From NCBI GenBank assembly GCA_028565635.1, contig JAOXYB010036851.1, positions 1-13,674 on the forward strand: a stretch of DNA of 13,674 nucleotides, read 5' to 3'. This DNA is from Phoronis ovalis. Taxonomy: Eukaryota; Phoronida; Phoronidae. The translations under genes and the position numbers were made by a program. Shown here piece after piece: positions 1 to 11,400 of this stretch (its first letter is position 1; each line of letters opens with the position of its first letter). The notes below the pieces were generated by a model. That model was not told where the DNA came from and ran no database searches. It saw only the letters and a list, made by a program, of their open reading frames with translations.

Positions 1-220
1 ATTTATTATAGTTTCCGATAATTCGTACACCCATGTTTTCGGAGAATTTTGTATTTCCCAAATTTCGTACACCCCCCCTAAATTAAAAAAAATAATTATT
101 TAAATTTTGTACGAATTTGAGAAGAATTACCGTAGTTACAATTTAATATTCAAAATAATTATACCTTTTTTTTGGGAAGGGCAGAATTGCCTTCTGCGCC
201 CGATGGTAAATCCGCCACTG
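1..220 (-). mobile_element. Possible end of a hAT-like DNA transposon (left part outside window)
   Basis: Read on the minus strand from 220, the sequence starts CAGTGGCGGATTTACC, which resembles the terminal CAGTGGCGGAT... found at many animal hAT-family ends. A short hairpin lies just inside (GCAGAA at 181-186 against TTCTGC at 192-197), and a G-rich run plus repeated GTACGAA-like words occur further in (22-32, 63-77, 106-116), as is common in such elements. The other end and the target duplication are outside the window, so length and family are unproven. No transposase coding is seen. Confidence 0.4.
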
Positions 221-564
221 CCACTATCTGCTATATATTTTTTAAAACTGTAATGACTGTAAAATGCATGATTATATTCTGCAAGACTTACATGGTCTTG
301 CAAGTCAACAATAGTAAAGGTTTTTGATTTGCCTCTTGTATTGTGTAGACTTCAACCTCTAGTGCAAAATATCATGAACAACTTTTTTTCCCTAATGTCG
401 GTCATCTTAAAAGCATAGTTACAACGTAGAGCGAAGGTAAAACATTTTTTATTTATTAACTATTTGTTCGCACGTACATATTTTATTCACCATTCACGCC
501 TGAAATTGTCGAATTTTCATGTTTCACGCTTTAAAATCTCAGTCTGAAACAATTATTTTACATT

Positions 565-850
565 TCAAATAGGCAAACCGATTACGCGTGGGTTTGTAGG
601 AAGAAATAAACCTGTTAAAAGTAACTCAAAATCATGATATGGGGCACACTTTCAACCAAGTGCGTAAAATGGTTAGAGCTGATTATTTTGTCAAAAACAT
701 TCTCCATAAAGAATTATTGCCATTATTAGATCATTTAGAAGACAATGAACCAATTGGTAAATGAAAGCTTGTTGATAATGTTGACAAATTTAAGTTTCTT
801 CAAAATGGTGCACCTGCATACCAATCGACTTGACCCAATAACAATGAACC
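565..850 (+). pseudogene. Decayed Tc1/mariner-type transposase fragment
   Basis: Three adjoining pieces resemble the catalytic region of Tc1/mariner transposases. At 631-654 the frame reads IMIWGTLS, like the conserved M-(I/V)-W-G motif. From 681 to 830 a second frame gives DYFVKNILHKELLPLL, and then at 795-830 FLQNGAPAYQST, which matches the F-Q-Q-D-G-A-P-A-H motif with the catalytic Asp changed to Asn and His to Tyr. There is an in-frame TGA at 762 and a frameshift between the first two pieces. Upstream (about 565-625) a third frame looks like the preceding V-W-R-K region, with stops. It is clearly dead; terminal repeats were not found. Confidence 0.55.
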
Positions 851-2256
851 AACTAAAAAGGTGCTTAAAATAAACTTGGAAAAAATTAACCCCTGAATTT
901 CTGATAAAAATATGGAACATTCCATGCCAGACTAAATTACAGCTGTGATCTCTGTTCATGGAGAAAACAAATTCCGGAGGTCAAATGTCAGAATTGAATG
1001 TAATGCTGATCACAAGAGAACAATTATCTGTTTGCTTGCTTATCTATATATTTTCTGCAAGTGTAAAAATGTCAAACTCAGTCATTTTCTTAATTTGCCC
1101 CTGACTTTTATCGATCTTTGAGTGGAAATCCAGCATAACTTGCTGTTTGTTTATTAATATTGCTGTTTCCAGAAAGGTCCCTTAAATTAGCAATATTCTT
1201 CACAGTTTTGTTCCAGTGGGTTGCCAACCACTTCATCACCGCATCTCAATTCACAGTATTCCACAAATGAATTCCTGAAACTTTATCATGTGAATTAATA
1301 TTAATTGTCCTGAATGCTTGTTTATTTCAGTAATATATTTTCATTTAAAAACTTGTGTAATGTAATTGGGCATTTACCCTTTATCTTGTGAATTTAATTG
1401 TGAAATTGTAAAGCTATTTGAATTAAAGGTCTTTGCCCAAATTCGAAAGGTCTTAGCTCAACTTAAAATTCAAGCATTGCTCTTATACTCTTAAATGTGT
1501 GTGAAGTAAAAAGGTATTTAAATTAAAAAGTGGCACTATCATAATTGGTACCCTACATTGCATGGTTTCAATTTAGTATGGTGTTAGCTAAATGATTAAT
1601 ATAGTGTATTTAGTTATTAATTATATATAATAATTTGCTTTATGTTGGCCAATACCATAAAATCAATTAGGTGATATTTAGTGCACTGTGAAAACATTCT
1701 AATTGTGTAACAGGTCATATTCCCTTTGGGAAAAGTTTTCTATAGCATTTTATTATTTTACCTTTTGAGATTTGAATTTGATCAGTACAGTCATTACTGT
1801 AAATGTCACATAAAGTACTGTAAATTATCGAATAAGTTGATAACCTTAATTTTTTTATAACTGAATAACTTTCTAAATTAAATTTATAATGTTCCACAAA
1901 AGTGAATAGGATGTCAAACTTTCAGAAAATAATTTTTTTTAAAATCCAAAATCACCTTTCTACGTTTGCTACAAATCTGTGCATCTGCAAAACTGTAGAT
2001 CTCCTAAAAGGCCGGTATGTCAATAAATATTATTTTGCAGTCATTTTACAAATATCTCATCCAGAAAAAATGGGTGAAACATACCGAATGTCAGACTGTT
2101 ACCACAGTGGTCACTTACAAATATGTATGGATATTTTATGGAACAATGTAGCAAGGCTATTTCAAGAAAGAAAGATTGTGGTTGTTCATCACTGTGCCAA
2201 TATTCAAGATACTCTTTATTTATTTTAAACATACGATAAATCTTTATTCAACAGAC
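851..2256. other. Upstream non-coding sequence, nothing recognised
   Basis: The stretch is AT-rich with only short chance frames on both strands (for example 1902-2228 plus and 1715-1897 minus) that show no domain, no codon regularity and no splice-supported structure. A promoter and 5'UTR exon of the EGF gene may lie here or further left, but no TATA box or initiator could be picked out with confidence. The AG at 2253-2254 is a plausible acceptor for an intron in the 5'UTR. Confidence 0.5.
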
Positions 2257-2422
2257 ATGCTGTGTAGAAATACATATGTGTTAATATTGTTACAGTTCAT
2301 AACTCAAGTTTTTACGACAACGACACTAGCGCCAGTTGATCACACAGTATGTAGTCCGTCACCGTGTCTGAATGGTGTATGTACAGCTCTGAGAGATGGG
2401 TTCCACTGCGCTTGCAAGCCAG
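2257..2422 (+). CDS. Coding exon 1: start codon, signal peptide, first part of EGF1
   Basis: The ATG at 2257 opens a frame with a basic Arg4, a hydrophobic core (residues 7-19, rich in V, L, I and F) and a T-rich tail ending in LA, which is a good signal peptide. EGF1 follows from Cys32 (CSPSPC). The exon ends in the first base of a Gly codon (phase 1) at a GTTAGT donor. A pyrimidine-containing stretch ending in AG at 2254 sits two bases before the ATG, so a 5'UTR intron may end there. An alternative is an acceptor at 2295 (TTACAG) with coding exons further upstream; in that case the hydrophobic run would be intronic. The signal-peptide reading is simpler because it explains the run of hydrophobic residues. 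Confidence 0.65.
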
Positions 2423-5400
2423 GTTAGTTTTAATAGTATTGTTAATTAGAAATGTGTATCTCACAAGGTTTAAATTCAAACCAGAATATTTCCACATTGT
2501 AGTGGTCCTCCAGGAAAGTTATTTTTGAAATTTAGGCAGGAAATGTGTTTTGTCATTTTCGTGATATTTAATTAATAAGGTAGAGAGGCATCAATTGGCA
2601 AACTTGGGAAAAATGTGATTGAGATTTACCATATCGATAAAACTCATTTGAATATCATAAAATCTGTAGTGTATGCATGGATAAATTTGGTGGAACAGAA
2701 CATTAAATACTTTTATTACAAAGTTTTACTACAATATCAACTACAAATTCTAGTCTTTACAATCAAAATGATAATATGTGTTTCAAATATTCAAAAAGAT
2801 TTGCCTTCACAGAAAGAATCCTAGATCAACTTAATAATTTGATTATTACAGTATAAAAGAAGCAAAGCTTTTACGTTATTTTACATATTTACATTATGGT
2901 GTAAATGAGGTATATATCTTAATAATTACCATTAATTTAAGGTTTCTAAATCCAGAAAACTAAAGGTTGAAAGTAGTTTTCATGATCTGATAAGCAGCCA
3001 TCTTGGGAAAAAAATGTGTTTCTTGAATTTTAATTTTTTAAGAAAATAATTCTAAAACCCTCCACCAACAAAGCTGACATATAGCTCACAAAACTGCATC
3101 TGATAACATTAAATTTTTTCTTTGTTTAAAAGTTATCATCACTATTTGCTGATTTTGACCTGACCCTTAATTCTTTTAAGAATGATCATTCACTAATTTG
3201 GCTGTTAAATTTTGAAAGGATACAGTTTGGCTTCATTATTTCGAATTTTGCGAAAACTTATTTAACTCTTTAACTCTTTCTAGAAAGACAAGTAATACTC
3301 CAGAAGAAGAATAAGAATTTTTTGTACAAAAAAATGGGATATAATTTTGAACATTGTTATTAATTAGACAAACAAGTGTCTTTAAAGTGCATTGTAAACA
3401 TTATGGAACCTATATATTATTTTTAATATCTACATGATTTGTGGAGGAAAAAAACAAAAAAAATCTGAACTTCAAAAAAATAGCTTTTATTTTAGAAATA
3501 ACAGAACGTTTTATAAGAGCTTATTACTACAAGTCTGATTTTTAAAAATTTGTTTTAATTGTCTTTTAACTTAAATGTATTGTAATTTTATACATCTCAG
3601 TGTAACTGAGTTTTATCCAAAGATACTTGCATTTATAAATTACTACTGTATTATTATCACATTTCAAGAGCTCAAATTTTGAACAAAGCTAAATTTTAAA
3701 ACAGAGACACTTTTTGTATGCATATGTGTATAGCTCATTTATGCAAAGTTTAAAGTTTGTAGGATGAAGTGTTTTTAACATATTTTAAAAATTGTAATGT
3801 GCAAAGTTCAAAGTAAATTTTAAAAATGTATTTTCTTTTATAGTCTATCTCTCCATTTTTAATTTCTAAAATATAAATTGAAGTATGTGTACAAATCAGT
3901 GTTTCTCCAGACTTAAAATTGCCATTAAACATACTAAATATACTGATAAAAAGAGAAATGTTTTCTGTCTATGACATCATTAAAATATTATTCTACTACA
4001 AACCAAAAATGTATGTAGCTAAATGCCTTATTTGTCCATTAATATTTTACTAAAGTTTGGCATAATTCTCTGAAGTATATAAAATGCTTTCATTACCAAG
4101 TGTAATAATCTTATAAATTTTTAATTGCTTTTATATTCATGATATTTTAAACATTGTTTACAATAGATAACATTTTGTGTTATTTTTTCAGCATCAATAT
4201 TTAATTGGACAATTTTATGGCTGCGTGTCAATAATATGTGATGTGAAATGCAACATTCATTATAGAATCTTGTGTGTTCAATAAATATAAAATAATTTTA
4301 GAAATTAAAAATTTAAGGTATACGCAAGTAACTTAAGACAGGTGTTTACCACGTTTTGCCACGGGTGGCGCTGCGAAATTGTTTTTTTGATATTTCTAAA
4401 TAAATAAAAAGGTTAAATTTTTCATTTTAATGTGTGTTTGTTAGGAACTGTATGACCTTTAGCGTGGCACTCACTGCTTTTAGCTAAATGATCACGTGAC
4501 CCATAGGTGTGTGCTTACCTGTGCTAAAAATTACACCTACTTCAACTAAATTTCTGCGCGTTCGACGAGATAAATGATCTAATTTTTTGGTAAAATTAGT
4601 TAATATGTTTATTCAAGAAAATAACTGGCATAAGGAATATTTCGATTTTTTCTTCCATTTTAAGTAACATTTTTTTTACCATATAACTCTCATAAAATCC
4701 GCCATTTTTCGCTTGAAAATATGTTATTCCTAAAAAACGCCAAACTAGTTTGAGTATGCCATATGTGCAAAAGTAAGTTCTTACTTACATGATCTCATAG
4801 AACAACTTCCCAAAATTTTCAAATTCAAGGGAACGCGCGGAATTTGAATTATATCGTTCCTACTTTATTGCAAGCAACAGTGCTCAGTAGTAGAACGTGT
4901 ATATGTAGAGAGCGGAGATAATTCTGAATTATAGCGCGTGCGTCTGGAAATAAATTTTAACCTGCCTTAAGTTACTTGCGTATGTATTGATCACATGAGA
5001 TTCTATTGTTGTCATAAAGTATTGCTAAAAATTTAATTTTTTTTGTTTAATTTTTTTGTTGTTTACTTTTTTTTAAACAAAATTTGACAACTTATATATT
5101 AATTCAATAGTTTATAAAATTATTTAATTAAACAACTAATTTCAATGAAAATTTTGACCTAAAACTGAATCTTGCTTATCACAATTTTTTTTCTGATGTA
5201 CATGACCCTTTGGAAGTCACACTATCATGATACAACTTATAGTTAAGAATTTCATGTGATAAGATTTAAAATGTAAAATTCAATTTTAAATTTATGTTGA
5301 AATCACTGAATTGATTTATCCACAAATGAACAGACATGCCTTAAAGCTATTTGTTTTTCTGATAACAATTCTGTGTTTTCTTGGTTCTATTGACATGTCT

Positions 5401-8400
5401 AAAACTTTCTTATTATGGGAGTTCCTAAACTATGCTGAGACAACTGTTAGATGAATGCTACTTTGATATTTTTTAAAAAAATTTATCATATAATGCAATA
5501 TCCTTGTTTAATTATTTTCCAGGATATACTGGTTTAAGATGTGAAGATATGGTTAATTTTTGTGCCTCAGAACCCTGTTTGAATCAAGGAAGGTGCTATG
5601 TATGTTAAATTTTGTTTTCTTAAAAATATTTTACTACATTATGTACATGTACTGATTAACTTATAATTAAAGAGTGGAAGTTCTAGCTAGAAACCTTTCT
5701 GTTATGCATTAGGTGTTTAATGTTGAAAATGTTCTAGAACTTAGTGAGCTTAGGACAGCAATAGAAATAAAAAACAAGGGTGAAGGTAGTTAGTGAAGCC
5801 CAAGAAACACATAGCCATAAAAAATATATCTATTAGTGTATTATTGTACCTGTGGTACTCTAATAATTGATATCTGATACTTATGATGCCTATTTATAAC
5901 TGCATTCCACTGAGAATTTTAGAATTGCTGGATTTTGGGTGCCTCATAGCTGAAACAAAGATTTTAAAAGCCTGTTTTACTGTTTATCTATATATCCTTG
6001 TAGCTTGAAAATGGTGGCTTTCGGTGTGACTGTCAACCAGGTTATACTAGTCGTCAGTGCGAGTTAGAAGTTGATGAGTGTGCAAGTAATCCTTGTCAGA
6101 ATGGGTCTACGTGTTTGGATAATGTTAATGGTTACTTGTGTAACTGTCCACCTGGATATGCAGGTAAGTATATATATATTATGTCCTCTCTTCATATTTT
6201 TAGTTAAGGTTCTGGAATGTACTAGTGATTATGTGAAAATTGTCAGTTGTAAAGTATGTTTTTCTTGTTGAAGTTTATATTATTTAATAGCAGCCATGAT
6301 TTCTTATTTATTATAAAATCTTGACATCTCAATGGTTGTGTATGTTGATAATAATTGCACTGAGTAACTGCTGCATTTCTGATGACAATGCTAGAAATTT
6401 TATTGGTGAGAGTAACGTTAAAAAGACAAAACAAAATTCATTAAAACAAAAAAAACAAGAAATTGTTGCAAAATATTTGGTGAATAACACAAATAAGACA
6501 TATAATTGAAAACTATTGTTTTTAGTTTTATATATTTTTACTTGAATTTTTTGTTTCATGTTTTTGTACACTTCTTCAGGAACACATTGTGAACAAAATC
6601 TAAATGAGTGTGCATCTGCACCTTGCCGTGGGGGAGGCACTTGTGAGGACAGAGTAGATGGTTATAGTTGTCACTGTCCACCATCCAGGGCAGGGAGAAA
6701 CTGTGAAAGACAACAACTTTGTACTGAATGTAAGTACAACTGTTTGAAAATTGCTTGGTTGTTCACTATTGGAACAAAAACTATATCTGGCATTAGTTTT
6801 ATTGTGGCTTCAAGAGTTGTGATATGGAGTAATAAAATGGAGAAAAGTATAGATTTTTATCTTTGAACGGCACTTGCTAGATATCTGAATTTTGAATTGG
6901 AAGAATAAAAATGAAAGACTTTAAAGTCGTACTAATCATGATATCTAGCTGATTATGCAGTATTCGGTGAGTGAAGAACGTGAAATTCTTCTCCAAATTT
7001 TTCATGTATTGGTACATATCATATCATGCTTTATAATGCTTTACAGATGACCCATGCCAGAACTATGCAGTTTGTTTTCCACCAAGTTCATCTACCAGTT
7101 CTCCTCGATGCTCTTGCTTGCCAGGCTTCAGTGGTAACCTTTGTGAAGAAAATATAGATGACTGTTTTGGAAACCCTTGTGGTCAACATGGTAAGTGCAA
7201 TGAATGCTATTAGTTACTTTGTAGTACTGCTATTAAAAAAAAATATGAGTGATCTATTTGTCCATTTATGCATTTGTAATTGAATTCTACATGTACTTTC
7301 TTCATCCAGCCTTTAGAATATTATGCATGTATAAATTAACTCTATATATATCATAATCACAATGATGTTACGAGAGGAAGCAGCCTAAACAATTTCTTTT
7401 TGCTCCTGTTATGTACGCTTAGGCAACACTATTTTGCATTATTTGTATTGCATCAAGTAATTTTTCAAAGAAAAATGTGGTCTTGCTGCATGATATTGTA
7501 AGAAAATAAGACAAAATTTTTAAAATATTTTAATATTAGTGTTTTTCCTGTGTTTCAGGTATATGTACTGATGGTATACTTTCACATACCTGTACGTGTA
7601 ATACTGGGTACACAGGTGGTAACTGTGAGATTGAGATTGATGCATGTCATCCAAATCCATGTAATAATGGAGGTTACTGCTGTCGTAGTGGTAAATCCTG
7701 GTGTGCGGCTGGGTTACCCATTGGTTACTATGAATGTTACTGCAAATCTGGTTTCCAAGGTGATACATGCTAACAGTAAAACATACAAAATAATATTATA
7801 TTTATCATTATCAATACTAATGTAATTAACAGTTAAACTAATTATTTATTATTAATGATCCATCTTTTGTGTTAATATGTACTATGAAGAGTATTACTTG
7901 TTAGGCGTTGCGTTAAATAATTCCCTTTTCCGTTACCAGTGGACAACATATAAGAAAGTATCATTATGATATTGAGACCACTGGGTATATATAATTCAAG
8001 GCTACACATTGTATATACTACGTATGTTGGCTTTTAGTATAAATTTAATTAGAAAACTAATTTGTAGATATTTTTCCACCTGTTGGTTTTTATCATGATT
8101 CTTTGGGTGTGTGTTTGGTTTTAAACAATTATTGCTCCACGTTTATGAATTACGGTGTTTTCCTAAACCTTTGGATATCTAAAAAATGCTGACTTTAATG
8201 TGTTAAAGTAATTTCCCTGGAGTGCATGGTCTCTTTTTGTGTCTCATGTGGTTCTATTAATGATTACACACATCAATTAATATTGATAATAATGCATAAA
8301 TTTACAGCACCAAAATCAAAAAAACACTATACTCAAGAATACTAAAATAAAAATGAATAAGAATCTAACTAACGAATATATAAAACAAATATTTAAAGTA

Positions 8401-11400
8401 TATATAATTATAGTAAATACCAGTTGTATATGAATTTCAATTTAAAAAATCATTTTTAATTAGAGTTTTGACTACCTATATTGAGTCAGGTAATGCCTGT
8501 ATTCAATGGTGCAGATACATATAAATTTCAATAAACACTGATACTAATATTGGTGTTAGCATAATAAATTGCATTCTCAAGTAATTAGATTTTTTCCATT
8601 GCAGGTGTTAATTGTGAACATCCCATTAGTCCCTGTGATTCGAGTCCATGTCTAAATGAGGGCATGTGTACTGAGCAAACTGGCAGTTATGTCTGCACGT
8701 GTTCTCTCACATATAAAGGTTAGTGTTACAGATTTTGTTTGTCAGTAGTAGTTTCTCACTTTGATTTTGTATGAAAGTTTTACAAAAGTTTGTTTTAACC
8801 AAAGCCTGATATACTAAAGTTATGTTTTCTTACCTGTATGCTCTGATATATAGGAGGCAACCTAACGTATAAATCATAATGTCTGTCTTTTTATTTATAT
8901 CTTTTATGCTTGAAGTTGTTTACTTTTCTGTTGTAGGCTCTCATTGTGAAATCCCTGACCCATGTGCAAGCTCACCATGTGTGGGTGGTGCCACCTGTGA
9001 AAATAATGGCACTGGAGTCATATGCCATTGTACTGACCAGTTTCAGGGACAATATTGCGAACAACCTCTACCCTGCTCAGATCACCCGTGTTTCAACCAG
9101 GGTACATGTTTAAATTTTAATTCTGCCTACGCCTGTATTTGTGGTGCCAATTACACAGGCATCCATTGCGAATATGTGCGGCCATGTGCAAACAAACCAT
9201 GTGGAGACCATGGACAGTGTCGTGATTATGGTGTCAACTATGTATGTGAATGTGGCCCTAATTACACAGGACAAAACTGTGAAAAACCACTGCCTTGTGC
9301 ATCTGCACCTTGTTTCAACCAGGGCTCATGTAACAATGTTGGTGATTCATACTCTTGCGCTTGTATTGAAAACTTTTACGGTAACCAATGTCAGTCACCT
9401 AAACCTTGTTATAGACCACTGTGTCAAAATGGAGGAACATGCACAAATACTGGTGATACTACATATGTATGTACCTGTGCTGCAGATTATACTGGTCAGG
9501 ACTGTGAGTATGTTGTACCATGTACGTTGCAACCATGTCAGAATGGTGGAACGTGCAATAATAATGGAGTGACTTCGTACCAATGTACATGTACTTCAGA
9601 ATATGCAGGAACAGACTGTGAAACATTTTTGCCTTGTTCTTCTTCACCTTGTCAAAATGGTGCAGACTGTTTAGATAATCCTGATAATACATACACTTGT
9701 AACTGTGGCTTTGGTTTTGAAGGCACTAACTGTGAGATCTATGTTCCATGTTCCACATTACCATGTCACAATGGAGGTACTTGTATTAACAATGGCACTG
9801 AGTATATATGCCAGTGTTTCCCTTCCTTTACGGGAAACGTATGTGAAACACAGCTTAGTTGCACGCGTAATCCCTGTGTTCATGGGACATGCATTGACGT
9901 TCCAGGATCCTTTGCATGTATATGTCCAGCAGCTTATACTGGGACCCTGTGTGATCAATACTTATCTTGTTCAAGCTCACCCTGCAAAAACCAAGGTACA
10001 TGTGAGAATGTCAATGGTCGATTTCAGTGTACATGTACTGCTGACTATACAGGTGCCACGTGTGAAACTGCCCGACCGTGTACATCTAACCCTTGCTTAC
10101 ATGGTGGCCAGTGTGTAAATGAAATAACTGGCTATCGATGCAATTGTGTAGGAACCTATTCCGGATCAAATTGTGAAACCAACTTACCATGTCTTAGCTC
10201 ACCATGCTTAAATGGAGGAAACTGTTTGAATAACGGTGATGAATTCATTTGTCAAGGATGTTCTGAACCTTATGTTGGTCAGCGATGTCATATTTTTGAT
10301 CCATGTGCATTCTTAGTGCCATGTCAAAACGAAGCAACATGCGTTAATGATGGAGCTAGTTATCAATGTGTCTGCCGACCTGGCTATAGTGGCGCCCTCT
10401 GTGAGACATACATACCTTGTTCTTCAGACCCATGCATCAATGGAGGATCCTGTCAAAATTTCGGCACAGGTAACACTATTTACAACTAAACATAAATGGT
10501 ATGCAGTTTCTTAGAGGCAGAATAATTTATGAAGTTAGGAACTCCTTTCTGTGTTTAAAGTTAGGTTTTGTATTACTGATAAATTAGAGGGAATGAATAG
10601 TTTCTTTGGCAAAATGTCAAATTTCTATTTAAAAAGAGTACTTTAATAACACTCAAAAATGGAATCATTTCTCCAATGAGAATACTACTTGTTAGAATGT
10701 GATGTACTTTGTAGTTGGTCAATCCAGTACAATATCTGCCAAACTAATACCAAAATCATTTTTAGCAAAAGGTACAATGGCGTTATTTAAAAAAGCTGTA
10801 AGTTATACTCTTTCTTTTTTTATTACTGTTCTTTAGGTTATGTCTGTACATGTCCAAGTAATTATGGTGGCCGCAACTGTGAAACATCAAATCCATGTGG
10901 CAGCATGCCTTGTCTAAATGGCGGACGTTGTTTTAACAGTGGCGATACATATCTTTGTCAATGCAGGCTGGATTATTCAGGATCAAGGTGAGTTTTTAAT
11001 TATTTTCAAGAATATTTACTGCACCCAAATAGTGGTTCTCATATAAAAGTCTTATGCATTTGGAAATTGTTTTTTATATCAACAATAAAATATTCATGAA
11101 GAACCTACTAACCATTGTTATTTTGCACTTGCTACATGGGATGCCCATAAAACCATGTATGTATGTTTTCTGAGTTTCTATCAAGACATTTCAAATGTAA
11201 CAGAATAAAGTATAACTAATCTCCTCAGTTACGTTTTAGCTATTGACATCTTTTTGTTGAAATGTGCACTTTCGCCAGATGTCAAATACATTGACTGGGC
11301 TTATAGTATAGGATTGACTGCTGAAATGATTAGGTTTCACCTTTATCCAGCAGGCGTTGTGCTATCATGTTGAATAATTGCTAGAAAATTTTCCAAAATT

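Noticed and set aside
735-959. Minus-strand frame of 74 residues
   Set aside because: It is antisense to the decayed transposase fragment and has no recognisable domain.
1902-2228. Plus-strand frame of 108 residues just upstream of exon 1
   Set aside because: It has no domain, no signal peptide and no splice link to the EGF exons; it fits a chance frame in AT-rich sequence.
4358-4371. CTCF-like core (GGGTGGCGC) inside the inverted-repeat element
   Set aside because: Only the right part of the motif matches; several left positions do not, and one short match is expected by chance.
7937-7984. Small inverted repeat CCAGTGG / CCACTGG in intron 6
   Set aside because: The arms are about seven bases with a long loop, so it is not distinguishable from chance.
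8879-8936. ATG at 8879 as a start of a separate EGF gene, since the open frame with exon 8 begins there and its first residues are hydrophobic
   Set aside because: The segment ends in a good acceptor (TTCTGTTGTAG) placed exactly where Gly-SHCE must complete EGF8 of exon 7, so a single spliced gene is simpler. A second promoter with this as a signal peptide is not excluded but has no further support.
9141-9572. Open frames of 143 and 137 residues (also 9705-10118) overlapping exon 8 in other frames
   Set aside because: They are shadows of the EGF repeats: the shifted frame shows periodic H/V/M/T residues that come from the repeated Cys codons, and no domain of its own.
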